Below, piece by piece: positions 44,019 to 52,904 of a stretch of 64,000 nt of DNA. Below the pieces are notes generated by a model. It saw only the letters and a list, made by a program, of their open reading frames with translations. It did not search any database and was not told the DNA's origin. The number at the start of each line of letters is the position of its first letter. Position 1 is the stretch's first letter. The stretch is from an uncultured Verrucomicrobiales bacterium (GTDB lineage Bacteria; Verrucomicrobiota; Verrucomicrobiia; Verrucomicrobiales; Akkermansiaceae): NCBI GenBank assembly GCA_937901085.1, contig CALCHQ010000103.1, forward strand, positions 24,161 through 88,160. Reading direction: 5' to 3'. Position numbers and translations under genes: made by a program.

Positions 44019-44903
44019 ATGAAAAGAGATTCCAAGACTGCATTCCGTAATTCCGACCTCGGCCGCGCCAAACCCAAACGCCATTTCCTCAAAACCTTCG
44101 TCAACGACAACCTGAAGCAGAAGCGCCACCACTCTGACACCGGCCTGGTGGTCGACCGCGCCAACCCCACCACCGTCCTCCGCATCATCTTCGGGCTCAT
44201 CGTCGTCCACCTGCTCGTCATCGGCGGTGTCATGCTGCGCGGCAACATCGCCAAGAGCAGCAGCGGACTGGCTGTCGTGCCCTCCATCACCCCGCCGCCT
44301 GCGCTTCCGCCCCAGCCAGCTCCTGCCCCGGCAGAACCCGTGCAGCCCACCGCTGTGGCAGCCGTCACCCCAGCCCCGGCCACGCCCGCCACGCCCGCAC
44401 CCGCTGCTGACGCCGTCCACATCACCCAGGCTCCGGTGAACATGGAAGCCGTCACCCCCGCCACCGACCAACCGGCCACACCGGCCGCCCCGGTCGCCGT
44501 CGAACCTACTCCCGCACCCGCTGCTCCCACCACCCCCACCGTGGAAGTGAAGCACCTGGTCAATTCGGGTGACACCTGGGGACGCGTCGCAGCCCAATAC
44601 GGCATCACCGAGGATGTACTCAAGGGAGCCAACCCCTCCCTGGCAGCACGAACCAACCTGCCCGGCGGAGCCTACCTGAGCGTACCCGTGCCGCAGGGCT
44701 CAGCCGCTGCCCAGGCCGCCGCGGCTGAAAAGCCCGTGGTGCAATCCACCGCCAAGTACCACGAAGTCAAGCGTGGTGAGAACCTGGGACGCATCGCCCG
44801 CAAGTATAAGATTTCCCTCAACAAACTGCTCCAGCTCAACAACATGACCCAGGCAGACGCCAAGCGCCTGCGTATCGGCCAGAAACTCAAGGTAAGCGAA
44901 TAA
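44019..44903 (+). CDS. LysM-repeat membrane protein inside the division cluster
   Basis: 294 residues from ATG 44019. A basic cytoplasmic tail (1-50), one transmembrane helix (~53-74), a long Ala/Pro-rich linker (~85-180) that would span the periplasm, and two C-terminal LysM domains (~185-232 and ~248-292, e.g. YHEVKRGENLGRIARKYKIS). It would tether peptidoglycan to the inner membrane. Its place between murD and ftsW suggests a division-site wall-binding role, comparable in concept to FtsN-type proteins; this is inference. Confidence 0.8.
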   Translation: MKRDSKTAFRNSDLGRAKPKRHFLKTFVNDNLKQKRHHSDTGLVVDRANPTTVLRIIFGLIVVHLLVIGGVMLRGNIAKSSSGLAVVPSITPPPALPPQPAPAPAEPVQPTAVAAVTPAPATPATPAPAADAVHITQAPVNMEAVTPATDQPATPAAPVAVEPTPAPAAPTTPTVEVKHLVNSGDTWGRVAAQYGITEDVLKGANPSLAARTNLPGGAYLSVPVPQGSAAAQAAAAEKPVVQSTAKYHEVKRGENLGRIARKYKISLNKLLQLNNMTQADAKRLRIGQKLKVSE

Positions 44904-44915
44904 CGCCGCGCCCCC

Positions 44916-46064
44916 ATGACCTCCCGCGTCAGCATCATCAGCATCTGGGTCTGCTTCATCCTCCTGCTTGTACTCGGGGTGGTGATGGTGGCCAGCACAG
45001 GCACCTGTGTTCCCGGACAGGATGAGCTGCCGTGGCACGGCACATTCCTGGGCAAGCAGTGCATGTTTGCCCTCGTGGGCATCGGGCTGGCGCTCTTCCT
45101 GAGCCGCATCGACTACCACGTCTGGCGGCGCTTCGTCAAGGTAGCATGGATTGTCTGCGTTATTCTGCTCATCTGCTGCTTCCTTCCCGGCATCGGCAAG
45201 CGCATCAACGGCGAAGCCCGCTGGATTAACCTGGGGCTCACCTTCCAGCCCAGCGAACTGGCCAAAATCACCCTCATGCTCACGCTGGCCAACTGGTACA
45301 CTACCTACCGCGAAATGGCCGGCACCTTCTGGAAAGGCTTTGTCATACCGGGTGCCTTCCTCTTCGGGTTGCCGCTCCTGCTCATTCTGGTGGAAAAGGA
45401 CATGGGTACTGCCGCCGCGCTGGCCATGTCGGGCTTCTGCGTCATGTTCGTCTCCGGCACCCGCTGGTGGCTGCTGCTGCTGGCCATGCTGGTGGGCGCG
45501 ATTGTCCTCTACGTCATGATGACCGGCAGCGCCAACCGTATGCTGCGTATCGAAGCCTGGCAGGACCCGCAGGCCTTCAGCCAGGGCGCAGGCCGCCAGC
45601 AATGGATAGCCATCCTGGCCTTTGCCCGCGGCGGGCTCACCGGCGTCGGGCTGGGAGACGGCATCGAGAAATACGGCAACCTCCCCTACGCGCACACCGA
45701 CTTCATCTTCGCGGAAATAGGCGAGGAATGGGGCTTCCTGGGCTCGGCCGGGGTGCTGGTCCTCTTCACCATCCTCACCATATCGGGCTTCGCGCTGGCC
45801 ATCCAGACCCACGACACCTTCGGGCGCATCTTTGCGCTGGGGCTTTCCTGCACCATCTTCTGCCCGGCCATGCTCAACATGATGGTCGTGACCGCCATCC
45901 TGCCCAACACAGGTCTGCCCCTGCCCTTCATCAGCAGCGGCGGCACCAACCTCGTCTTCACCATTGCGTCCATCGGGCTGCTCACCAGCATCCAGCGCTA
46001 CACCCCCATCATCCGCCAGAACTACTGGCCCACCCGCAGACAAAACGAACTCCAGAGCCAATGA
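44916..46064 (+). CDS. ftsW: Septal peptidoglycan glycosyltransferase (SEDS family)
   Basis: 382 residues, about ten transmembrane helices. SEDS motifs seen: GIGKRINGEARWINLGLTFQ-like loop, QPSELAKI, VEKDMGTA and the PNTGLPLPFISSGGTNL segment near the C-terminus. FtsW polymerises lipid II with the class B PBP upstream. Its stop overlaps the murG start by four bases. Confidence 0.92.
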   Translation: MTSRVSIISIWVCFILLLVLGVVMVASTGTCVPGQDELPWHGTFLGKQCMFALVGIGLALFLSRIDYHVWRRFVKVAWIVCVILLICCFLPGIGKRINGEARWINLGLTFQPSELAKITLMLTLANWYTTYREMAGTFWKGFVIPGAFLFGLPLLLILVEKDMGTAAALAMSGFCVMFVSGTRWWLLLLAMLVGAIVLYVMMTGSANRMLRIEAWQDPQAFSQGAGRQQWIAILAFARGGLTGVGLGDGIEKYGNLPYAHTDFIFAEIGEEWGFLGSAGVLVLFTILTISGFALAIQTHDTFGRIFALGLSCTIFCPAMLNMMVVTAILPNTGLPLPFISSGGTNLVFTIASIGLLTSIQRYTPIIRQNYWPTRRQNELQSQ

Positions 46065-47149
46065 ATCCGCAACGTCCTCTCAATGTCATCATCGCCTGCG
46101 GCGGCACAGGTGGCCACCTTTTCCCAGGCATCGCCGTAGCCCAGCAACTGCGGAAACAGGGCCACCGCCCGGTGCTGCTCATCTCCCGCAAAGAAGTGGA
46201 TGCCGAAGCCTCCAGCAAATACGGCGACCTCGAATTCCACAGCATCCCGGCCATTGCCAAGCCCCCCACCCTCTCACTCCGCATGCCCGGCTTCCTCTGG
46301 AAGCTCTTCAGCACCTACATGAGCTGCAAGCGCCTCCTGCGCCGCGAAAAGGCCGATGTCGTGCTGGGTATGGGCGGCTTCACCAGCCTGCCTCCCTGCA
46401 AGGCTGCCCACGCCCTGGGGCTGCGCGCCTATGTGCATGATTCCAACGCCATGCCCGGCAAATCCAACCGCCTCACCGCCCGCTGGTGTACCAAGGTACT
46501 CGTGGGCATGCAGGAAGCCGTGCAGCACTTCCCCGGCAGCACCTGCGAGGTGGTGGGCACCCCGGTGCGCGATGAAATCTGCCTTCTGCCCGGCCAGGCG
46601 GAAGCCCGCGAACGCCTGGGCCTGCCCGCAGACAAGCCCGTCATCCTCGTGACCGGCGGTTCCCAGGGAGCGAGGAATCTCAACAGCATGCTCATTGAGG
46701 CCGCCAAGGCCGACCCCGGCGTCCACTACCTGGTCATCGCCGGCAGGCTCGATTACGACCGCGTGAGCGCCCTGGCAGGCGATGCCCCGAACATCACCGT
46801 GCTGGGTTTCTGCTCCGACATGCCCGCCGCCTACGCCGCAGCCGACGGCGTGATTGCCCGCAGCGGTGCCAGCACCCTCACCGAACTCTCCATCATCGGC
46901 AAGGCCACGCTGCTGGTACCCTTCCCCTTTGCAGCAGACGACCACCAGACCCACAACGCCCTCGCCTTCTCTACCTGCGGCGCAGCCGTCCTCATCCAGC
47001 AGGCTGACCTCACCACAGAAAAGGTACACGATTTCGTACACAACACCGTGCTGGACCCCGCTGCCCGCAAAGCCATGGAAAACGCCATGCGCGCGCTCTC
47101 CCGCCCGGACGCCGCCAGGGAAATCACAGAAGCGATTTTGAGTGATTAA
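46061..47149 (+). CDS. murG: UDP-GlcNAc:lipid I GlcNAc transferase
   Basis: 362 residues. N-terminal GGTGGHLFPG loop, GMGGFTSLPPCKAA, VHDSNAMPGKSNR, VTGGSQGARNLN, and the donor-site motif ARSGASTLTELSIIGKATLLVPFPFAADDHQ. It converts lipid I to lipid II on the inner membrane face. It closes the cluster; its stop codon lies inside a short dispersed repeat. Confidence 0.93.
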   Translation: MNPQRPLNVIIACGGTGGHLFPGIAVAQQLRKQGHRPVLLISRKEVDAEASSKYGDLEFHSIPAIAKPPTLSLRMPGFLWKLFSTYMSCKRLLRREKADVVLGMGGFTSLPPCKAAHALGLRAYVHDSNAMPGKSNRLTARWCTKVLVGMQEAVQHFPGSTCEVVGTPVRDEICLLPGQAEARERLGLPADKPVILVTGGSQGARNLNSMLIEAAKADPGVHYLVIAGRLDYDRVSALAGDAPNITVLGFCSDMPAAYAAADGVIARSGASTLTELSIIGKATLLVPFPFAADDHQTHNALAFSTCGAAVLIQQADLTTEKVHDFVHNTVLDPAARKAMENAMRALSRPDAAREITEAILSD

Positions 47150-47163
47150 TGATTAGTGATTAA
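47141..47163. repeat. Short ATTAGTG-type repeat, copy 1
   Basis: AGTGATTAATGATTAGTGAT and following bases match 63819-63840 at 21 of 22 positions. Both copies directly follow (here overlap) the stop codon of a gene. Confidence 0.55.
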
Positions 47164-47171
47164 TTATTAAT

Positions 47172-47210
47172 GAATCAGATTCTTCAACAAGTTGTTGAAG
47201 AATCTGATTC
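47172..47210. terminator. Perfect 18-bp hairpin after murG
   Basis: GAATCAGATTCTTCAACA and its exact complement are separated by only AGT. There is no T-run, so it could be a Rho-type end, a protein-binding palindrome or an inverted-repeat element. Confidence 0.6.
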
Positions 47211-47257
47211 ACCCACCTTGGGAAACCATGTGCAGCTTGTAGATAAATACAAAATCG

Positions 47258-47707
47258 ATGCCCGGCATTCACATAGATGTAGCCACTCAGCGGCTGGAAC
47301 TGCGCAGCGATGAGGGCGCAGTACTCTTTTCCGCCCCGTGCAGCACCGGAGCCGCCGGAACCGGCAGCGAAGAAGGCAGCGGCCGCACCCCGCTGGGGCG
47401 TTTCTGCATCTGCTCCATGCACGGCGAAAACGCCCCGCTGCACACCGTATTCCGCGCCCGCATCCCCGTGGGCACCTGGCCCGCCGCCGCAGGGGGAGAA
47501 GATGCCATCCTCTCCCGCATCCTCTGCCTGCACGGGCTGGAGCCGCACAACGCCAACACCCGCGCCCGCTACATCTACATCCACGGCACGGCTGATACCG
47601 GCCGCCTCGGCACCCCCGTCTCCCACGGCTGCATCCGCCTCTCTCCGCAGGATGCCGCCACCCTCTACGGCATGGTATCACCAGGCACGCCGGTTCACAT
47701 TGCCTGA
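47258..47707 (+). CDS. L,D-transpeptidase (YkuD family)
   Basis: 149 residues consisting almost only of the YkuD catalytic domain: IHIDVATQRLELRS start, GRTPLGRFCIC, YIYIHGTADTGRLGTP and the active-site SHGCIRLSPQDA with Cys nucleophile. No signal peptide or LysM is visible, so the extracytoplasmic targeting is unclear. These enzymes form 3-3 cross-links or anchor proteins to peptidoglycan. Confidence 0.85.
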   Translation: MPGIHIDVATQRLELRSDEGAVLFSAPCSTGAAGTGSEEGSGRTPLGRFCICSMHGENAPLHTVFRARIPVGTWPAAAGGEDAILSRILCLHGLEPHNANTRARYIYIHGTADTGRLGTPVSHGCIRLSPQDAATLYGMVSPGTPVHIA

Positions 47708-47774
47708 ACCCGGCCACCGCGCGTACCAACGAGAGAGCTTTACAAATGGCCGGGCATGCAGTATAGTAGGGCGC

Positions 47775-48737
47775 ATGAAGTACAAACGATGCGGGCGCAG
47801 CGGGGTGCTGCTGCCGGAAATATCACTAGGCCTGTGGCACAACTTCGGCGGCGGGGACGACAGGGCGCAGAATGCCGCCATCATCGGGCGGGCGCTGGAG
47901 CTGGGAATCTGCCACTTTGACCTGGCAGACAACTACGGCCCGCCCCCCGGCAGCGCCGAAGAACGCTTCGGCGACCTGCTGCAGCACGAGTTTGCCTGCC
48001 ACCGCGATGAGATGTTCATTGCCACCAAGGCGGGGCACCTGATGTGGCAGGGGCCGTATGGTGACTGGGGCAGCCGCAAGCACCTCATAGCCGGGCTGAA
48101 CCAGAGTCTGCGCCGCATGAAGCTGGACTATGTGGATGTGTTCTACCACCACCGCCCCGACCCCGAAACGCCGATTGAGGAAACCGTCGAAGCGCTGGTG
48201 CAGATAGTGCGCAGCGGCAAGGCGCTGTATGTGGGCCTTTCCAAATACCCCCCGGCCTTGTTCAACCGGGCCTGCACGCTGCTGGCCGAGGCGCATGTGC
48301 CCTGCCTGCTGCACCAGTTCCGCTACAACCTGCTCGACCGCAACTGCGAACAGGGCATGCTGCCCGCCGCCAAGGACCAGGGAGCCGGCAGCATCGTCTT
48401 CTCGCCGCTGGCACAGGGCATGCTGACGGGCAAATACCTGCAAAGCCCCGGCCTGCCTGCTGATTCCCGCGCTGCCCGCAGCGATTCCCCCTTCCTTGAT
48501 GCCGGTAAGGTGGCCGCGGATGCCGAACGCGTTGCCCGCCTGCAGGAACTGGCTCAGGAAGCCGGCATTCCCCTGGTGCAGCTCTCCCTGCGCTGGCTGC
48601 TGCAACGCAGCGGCGTGACCAGCGTCCTGGCGGGCGCGCGCAATGTCGCGCAGCTGGAAGCCTGTGCTGCCGCCAGCGGCTGTGAAGCGCTGGACGAGGA
48701 ACTGCTCCGCCGCATCGACGAATTGACATCGGCATGA
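47775..48737 (+). CDS. Aldo/keto reductase, YghZ-like
   Basis: 320 residues beginning MKYKRCGRSG. Catalytic tetrad residues appear in FDLADNYGPPPGSAE (Asp, Tyr), IATKAG (Lys) and VFYHHRPDP (His). The GPPPGSAEERFG segment is typical of the AKR14 / YghZ-type (glyceraldehyde 3-phosphate and methylglyoxal reductases). NADPH-binding residues near the C-terminus (VLAGARNVAQLE). It overlaps the next gene by four bases. Confidence 0.85.
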   Translation: MKYKRCGRSGVLLPEISLGLWHNFGGGDDRAQNAAIIGRALELGICHFDLADNYGPPPGSAEERFGDLLQHEFACHRDEMFIATKAGHLMWQGPYGDWGSRKHLIAGLNQSLRRMKLDYVDVFYHHRPDPETPIEETVEALVQIVRSGKALYVGLSKYPPALFNRACTLLAEAHVPCLLHQFRYNLLDRNCEQGMLPAAKDQGAGSIVFSPLAQGMLTGKYLQSPGLPADSRAARSDSPFLDAGKVAADAERVARLQELAQEAGIPLVQLSLRWLLQRSGVTSVLAGARNVAQLEACAAASGCEALDEELLRRIDELTSA

Positions 48738-49168
48738 TAACCCAGGACCCCTACGCCTACCGCCGCCTGTTCCAGCTCTCCATGAGCTACGGCGGGGTTG
48801 TGTTCCTCCTGCTGTGCCAGGGGCCGCTCGAAAGCCTGCTGGCAGAGCCGGTCAGCCTGGAACGGCTGCGCGAGACTGCCGGCAGCATCGGCGCGCTGGT
48901 TCCCGTGGGCATGGGGGTATCTGCCATCGTGGCAGGCGTGGTACGCAAGCTCCTGTTCCGCTTCGGCGGCTTCAACCGCCGGAGTCTGCTGGCCATCTTC
49001 CTGGCGGGGAGTTTCTGGCAGCTGCCCCTGAGTCTCGGACTGGCCGCTGCGGCCGCCGGGCATGAAGCCGATGCCTGGAAACTGCCGCTCTGGTTCACAG
49101 CCGGGGCGCTGCTGGCTTCCGCCGCCCTGGTTGCCACGCTGCAACTGCGGGGAAAGCGGGTGGATTAA
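48734..49168 (+). CDS. Small membrane protein of unknown function
   Basis: 144 residues with three to four predicted transmembrane helices (about 18-32, 48-68, 82-105, 112-135) and basic loops (RKLLFRFGGFNRR). It is translationally coupled to the aldo/keto reductase. I recognise no family. Confidence 0.6.
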   Translation: MITQDPYAYRRLFQLSMSYGGVVFLLLCQGPLESLLAEPVSLERLRETAGSIGALVPVGMGVSAIVAGVVRKLLFRFGGFNRRSLLAIFLAGSFWQLPLSLGLAAAAAGHEADAWKLPLWFTAGALLASAALVATLQLRGKRVD

Positions 49169-49202
49169 GGGAATACCCTGCCGCGGGCTTGCTCCGGCAG
49201 CC

Positions 49203-49967
49203 TCAATGCTGCATGAGCAGGTTCACCGGGTTGTAAAGCAAATCGCCCAGGCGGGCGGCCATGCGGTTGGCCTCGGCCGCCGGAATAGCGGTGGAAACGT
49301 AGAAAGTATAGGGCAAATCCTCGTTGCGCCAGTTGTCCCCCCCGACGCGCAGCTCGGCCTTGGGCAGCTCGCCGCGCGTGGCAAAGCCGAACAGCGGGCG
49401 CACATCGCTCCCCAGGTAATCGGCCACCTGCTGGCGGGTGATATCGGTATCGCAGACGGTGATGTGCGGGTAATAGCCCTGCGGCACAGTCGCCCCGGCT
49501 GCCTTGGCAGCATCGCGGTTGAGGCGGTACACGCTCTTGCCTGCGGCATCCGGCAGGGCCACCACCTGCCTGCCGGCATCGGCAAAGAGCAGCAGATTGA
49601 CCTTTTCCCCATCCGGCAGCCACGAGGGCTGCGACAGACAGGCCCTGACCACCGCCCGCACAATAAAGTCAAACAGGGAATAACGGCGTTCCAGCAGCTT
49701 CTCACACTGCACGGCAATGGGCAGGCTGACACGCGCCAGCGCCCCCATGTTCACCGCATTGTCATACACATAGTAGCCATCTTTCTCCGGGCGGGTGGGA
49801 GCCATGGCAAAATCCCGCACCACGGTGCGCCCCTTCTGTCCGGGGATGAGGCCGGGGGTGGCGACATCGGCCGCCATGATGCGCCCGCGGGGCCCGCTCC
49901 CGCAGAGTTTGGCGGGGTCTATACCCTTCTGAATGCAGATTTTGCGGGCAAGGGGGGAAATGAGCAT
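49203..49967 (-). CDS. Truncated 2-oxoacid dehydrogenase E2-like protein
   Basis: 254 residues. Residues 4-36 are an E3/peripheral-subunit-binding domain (SPLARKICIQKGIDPAKLCG then GPRGRIMAADV). The remainder is folded like the E2 acyltransferase domain (LFDFIVRAVVRACLSQPS) but I cannot find the HxxxDG active site near the C-terminus, and there is no lipoyl domain. It may be a regulatory or degenerate relative. No E1 or E3 gene is nearby. Confidence 0.7.
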   Translation of the reverse strand: MLISPLARKICIQKGIDPAKLCGSGPRGRIMAADVATPGLIPGQKGRTVVRDFAMAPTRPEKDGYYVYDNAVNMGALARVSLPIAVQCEKLLERRYSLFDFIVRAVVRACLSQPSWLPDGEKVNLLLFADAGRQVVALPDAAGKSVYRLNRDAAKAAGATVPQGYYPHITVCDTDITRQQVADYLGSDVRPLFGFATRGELPKAELRVGGDNWRNEDLPYTFYVSTAIPAAEANRMAARLGDLLYNPVNLLMQH

Positions 49968-50036
49968 GGCACAGGGAGAAAGGGGTGAGGTACGGGGTGC
50001 AGCAGCACCCCGTACCGGGGTAGAGGCGGGGGACTA

Positions 50037-51179
50037 TCAGGCCTGGTAGCGGACTTCACCGTCGATGATGGTCATGACGGTGTCGTACGCGGCATCCAGC
50101 AGCACCATATCGGCGGTGTAGCCGGGGGCAATCTTGCCCAGGTCGAAAAGACCCAGGCTCTGAGCCTGGTTCCAGGAGGTAGCCTTCACCAGCTCGCTGA
50201 GCGGCTTGCCGGTGAGTTCCTGCACATTCTTGAGGCCCTTGGCATAGCGCAGGGTAGAGCCGGCCAGGTTGCCGCTCTCCAGGCGGGCCACGCCGCCCTT
50301 CACGATGATGGGCAGACCACCCAGCTGGCCGGGGCCATCGGGCATCCAGGAGCAGGCCAGAGAGTCGGTAATCATAATCATCTGATCGATGTCCTTGTTC
50401 GTGAAGGTGAGCTTGAGCATATCTTCACAGAGGTGAATCTTGTCGCAGATGATTTCAATCTTGATGTCCTTATCCAGCATGCCGGAACCGACAAGACCGA
50501 TTTCGCGATGGTGCTGGGGGCTCATCTGGTTGCAGAAGTGGGTCAGGTGCTTGAGACCAGCAGCCTTGGCCTTCTTGAAATCAGCATAGGAGGCGGCAGA
50601 GTGACCGGCGGAGCAGGTGATGCCGGCAGCCGTGGCCTTGTTGATGAAATCGATGGAACCGGGCATTTCCGGAGCCATGGAGATAAGCAGCACCGGGTAG
50701 ATGTCGTTCAGCATGGCGACTTCCTCATAGTCGGCCGGACGCACGAAAGCAGGGTTCTGCGCGCCGCACTGCTTCGGGTTGATGTACGGCCCTTCCAGGT
50801 GTACGCCGGGGGTCTTGGAACCATTGGGGCTGGCGGCGTATTCCTTGACGACGGTGCAGACATCGGCCAGGGTCTTGGTACCCAGGGTCAGGGTGGTGGG
50901 CAGCCAGGTGGTCACACCTTCCTTCATCTTACAGTCGGCAATGGTGCGGATACTTTCCACCGTGCAGTCGCAGGTATCGCAGCCGCCGGCGCCGTGGGAG
51001 TGGATGTCGATGAAGCCGGGCAGGAGCATGTTGCCGCCGGCGTCAATCGTCTTGTCGGCCTCGGCGGTTTCGCCGGGCTGCAGCACAGCGATAATCTTGC
51101 TGCCTTCTACCAGGACAGAGCCACCAGGCAGGTCAATGCCGGGGGAGATGATGTGGGCATTCGTGATGAGTGTCTTCAT
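50037..51179 (-). CDS. nagA: N-acetylglucosamine-6-phosphate deacetylase
   Basis: 380 residues from MKTLITNAH; an ATG seven codons upstream is possible. Metal and substrate motifs: GFIDIHSHGAGGCD, HLEGPYINPKQCGA, TCSAGHSAAS, THFCNQMSP, and ITDSLACS with the catalytic Asp. It removes acetate from GlcNAc-6-P in amino-sugar use and cell-wall recycling. It is divergent from dnaB. Confidence 0.92.
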   Translation of the reverse strand: MKTLITNAHIISPGIDLPGGSVLVEGSKIIAVLQPGETAEADKTIDAGGNMLLPGFIDIHSHGAGGCDTCDCTVESIRTIADCKMKEGVTTWLPTTLTLGTKTLADVCTVVKEYAASPNGSKTPGVHLEGPYINPKQCGAQNPAFVRPADYEEVAMLNDIYPVLLISMAPEMPGSIDFINKATAAGITCSAGHSAASYADFKKAKAAGLKHLTHFCNQMSPQHHREIGLVGSGMLDKDIKIEIICDKIHLCEDMLKLTFTNKDIDQMIMITDSLACSWMPDGPGQLGGLPIIVKGGVARLESGNLAGSTLRYAKGLKNVQELTGKPLSELVKATSWNQAQSLGLFDLGKIAPGYTADMVLLDAAYDTVMTIIDGEVRYQA

Positions 51180-51399
51180 AATTGTATCAATAAGGGGCAT
51201 ACAGCAGGTTCATTCCTACTGTTTACAAAGTAATTTTATCCATAAGACTATCCCGATGCAAGGCAAAAGAAACGAAATGCCGGATTTTTGGGTCTGTTTC
51301 GGATTTGCTGGTGCTTTTCTGCATCATAGCACAACGAATTGTTATCTGCCGCCCTGACGGGCTCAAAATTTTCACTCCGGGTCAGAGCCGGGGGCGTTT

Positions 51400-51427
51400 T
51401 TGAACTTGCCAAGAGGGTTCATAAATA
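51400..51427 (+). promoter_or_regulatory. Putative dnaB promoter
   Basis: TTGAAC and TAAATA, 16 bases apart, ending 29 bases before the ATG at 51457. The rest of the nagA-dnaB gap (51180-51399) shows no clear gene or motif. Confidence 0.4.
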
Positions 51428-51456
51428 GTACCATGCCCCACGCGTCCATAGCCAGC

Positions 51457-52896
51457 ATGAACACAGAAACTTACAGCAAAGCAGACTTGAAAGCCGGAGC
51501 AAGTCTCCCGACCGGCGCCAATGTGGTAATGCCCCAGGCTCCGCAGATTGAAAAAAGTCTGCTGGCCATGATGACCATCGACCCCACAAACATCGTCTCC
51601 CAATGCGTCTCCAAGGGGATGACGGGCGATTTCTTCTACATCCCCGCCCACCGCATCCTGTGGGAAATTTTCCGCGAACGCTACGACAAGGGCATCCCCA
51701 TCGACGTGACCTCGGTCATGCAGCAGCTAGCAGACAAGAAACAACTGGAAGCCGTAGGCGGAGCAGCCGGGCTCATGGATATTTTCTCCTATGCCACCAA
51801 CACCGGGCTGTTCAACCTGCATTTCGAAACGCTCAAGGAGAAGTATATCCGCCGCAGCATCATCCTCACCGCCAACCAGGCCAGCGAATCGGCCTACACG
51901 AGCGATGCCGAGGTCGATGCCCTGCTGGACGAAACCGAACAGGCAGTACTCAGAATCCGCCAGAGTACCGACAAAGGCGGCGAATGGAAACTGAGCGCCG
52001 ACATTGCCGCTGCCGTCACCAACATGGAGCGCATGATGAGCAGCAAGGGCGAAGTGCTGGGGCTGACCACCGGCTACCCCCGCCTCGACACCATGATCAA
52101 CGGCCTCAAAGGCGGCGAACTCTTCATCATCGCCGCACGTCCGTCCATGGGTAAGACCTCCTTCCTGCTCAACATCATGGAGCATCTCGCGCTCAACGTG
52201 AAGAAACCCATCCTCATCTTCTCCTGCGAAATGCCCAGCGTGCAGCTCGTGGAGCGTCTGCTCTATGCCCGCAGCGGCGTCAGCAAGCAAACCCTGGTGG
52301 CCAACCGCGGCAGCGTGGTGAAAGAGGACCTCAAACGCATCAAAGGCGCTATCAACGAGCTGAAAGCCAGCAAGATTGTAATTGATGACACCGCGGCCAT
52401 CTCCATAGCCGAACTGCGCGCCAAGGCACGCCGCGTCATGCGCGACCACCCGGATTTGTGCTGCATCGGCATCGACTACCTGCAGCTCATGCGCTCGCAC
52501 ACCAAGCAGGCACAGAACAGCCGCGAACGCGAAATTGCCGAAATCTCCGGCGGGCTCAAGAGCCTGGCCAAGGAACTCAACCTGCCCATCATCGCCCTTG
52601 CCCAGCTGAACCGTGGCCCGGAAAACCGCCCCGGCAAGAACAAGGGTGTACCCATGATGAGCGACCTGCGTGAATCCGGCGCCATCGAACAGGACGCCGA
52701 CATGATCGGCCTGCTGTACCGCATGGCCTACTACGCCGAGGACGACGAAGAACGCGAAAACGTAGGCTCCGATGCCAACCTCGCGCTCTCCAAGAACCGA
52801 AACGGCCCCACGGGCGATGTTCCCCTCACCTTCATTCCCGAACTCATGCGCTTCATGCCGCGTGTACCGCGCGCCGATGAAGAGGAAGAGGGCTGA
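51457..52896 (+). CDS. dnaB: Replicative DNA helicase
   Basis: 479 residues from ATG 51457; the ATG at 51433 would lie on the expected transcription start. N-terminal DnaB domain (PQIEKSLLAMMT), linker, and RecA-like core with Walker A ARPSMGKTSFLLN, CEMPSVQLVERLL, Walker B IGIDYLQLM, AQLNRGPENRPG and SDLRESGAIEQDAD. The motor unwinds DNA at the fork. The C-terminus is acidic (DEEEEG). Confidence 0.93.
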   Translation: MNTETYSKADLKAGASLPTGANVVMPQAPQIEKSLLAMMTIDPTNIVSQCVSKGMTGDFFYIPAHRILWEIFRERYDKGIPIDVTSVMQQLADKKQLEAVGGAAGLMDIFSYATNTGLFNLHFETLKEKYIRRSIILTANQASESAYTSDAEVDALLDETEQAVLRIRQSTDKGGEWKLSADIAAAVTNMERMMSSKGEVLGLTTGYPRLDTMINGLKGGELFIIAARPSMGKTSFLLNIMEHLALNVKKPILIFSCEMPSVQLVERLLYARSGVSKQTLVANRGSVVKEDLKRIKGAINELKASKIVIDDTAAISIAELRAKARRVMRDHPDLCCIGIDYLQLMRSHTKQAQNSREREIAEISGGLKSLAKELNLPIIALAQLNRGPENRPGKNKGVPMMSDLRESGAIEQDADMIGLLYRMAYYAEDDEERENVGSDANLALSKNRNGPTGDVPLTFIPELMRFMPRVPRADEEEEG

Positions 52897-52904
52897 TTCA
52901 CCCC

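Noticed and set aside
42162..44597. 811-residue minus-strand frame over mraY, murD and LysM genes
   Set aside because: A GC-rich antisense frame full of Gly, Ala, Val and His with no motif; the plus-strand genes are clear.
45467..46060. Long in-frame extension of murG upstream across ftsW
   Set aside because: It overlaps most of ftsW in another frame and encodes a Arg/Pro/His-rich shadow; MurG motifs begin right after the ATG at 46061.
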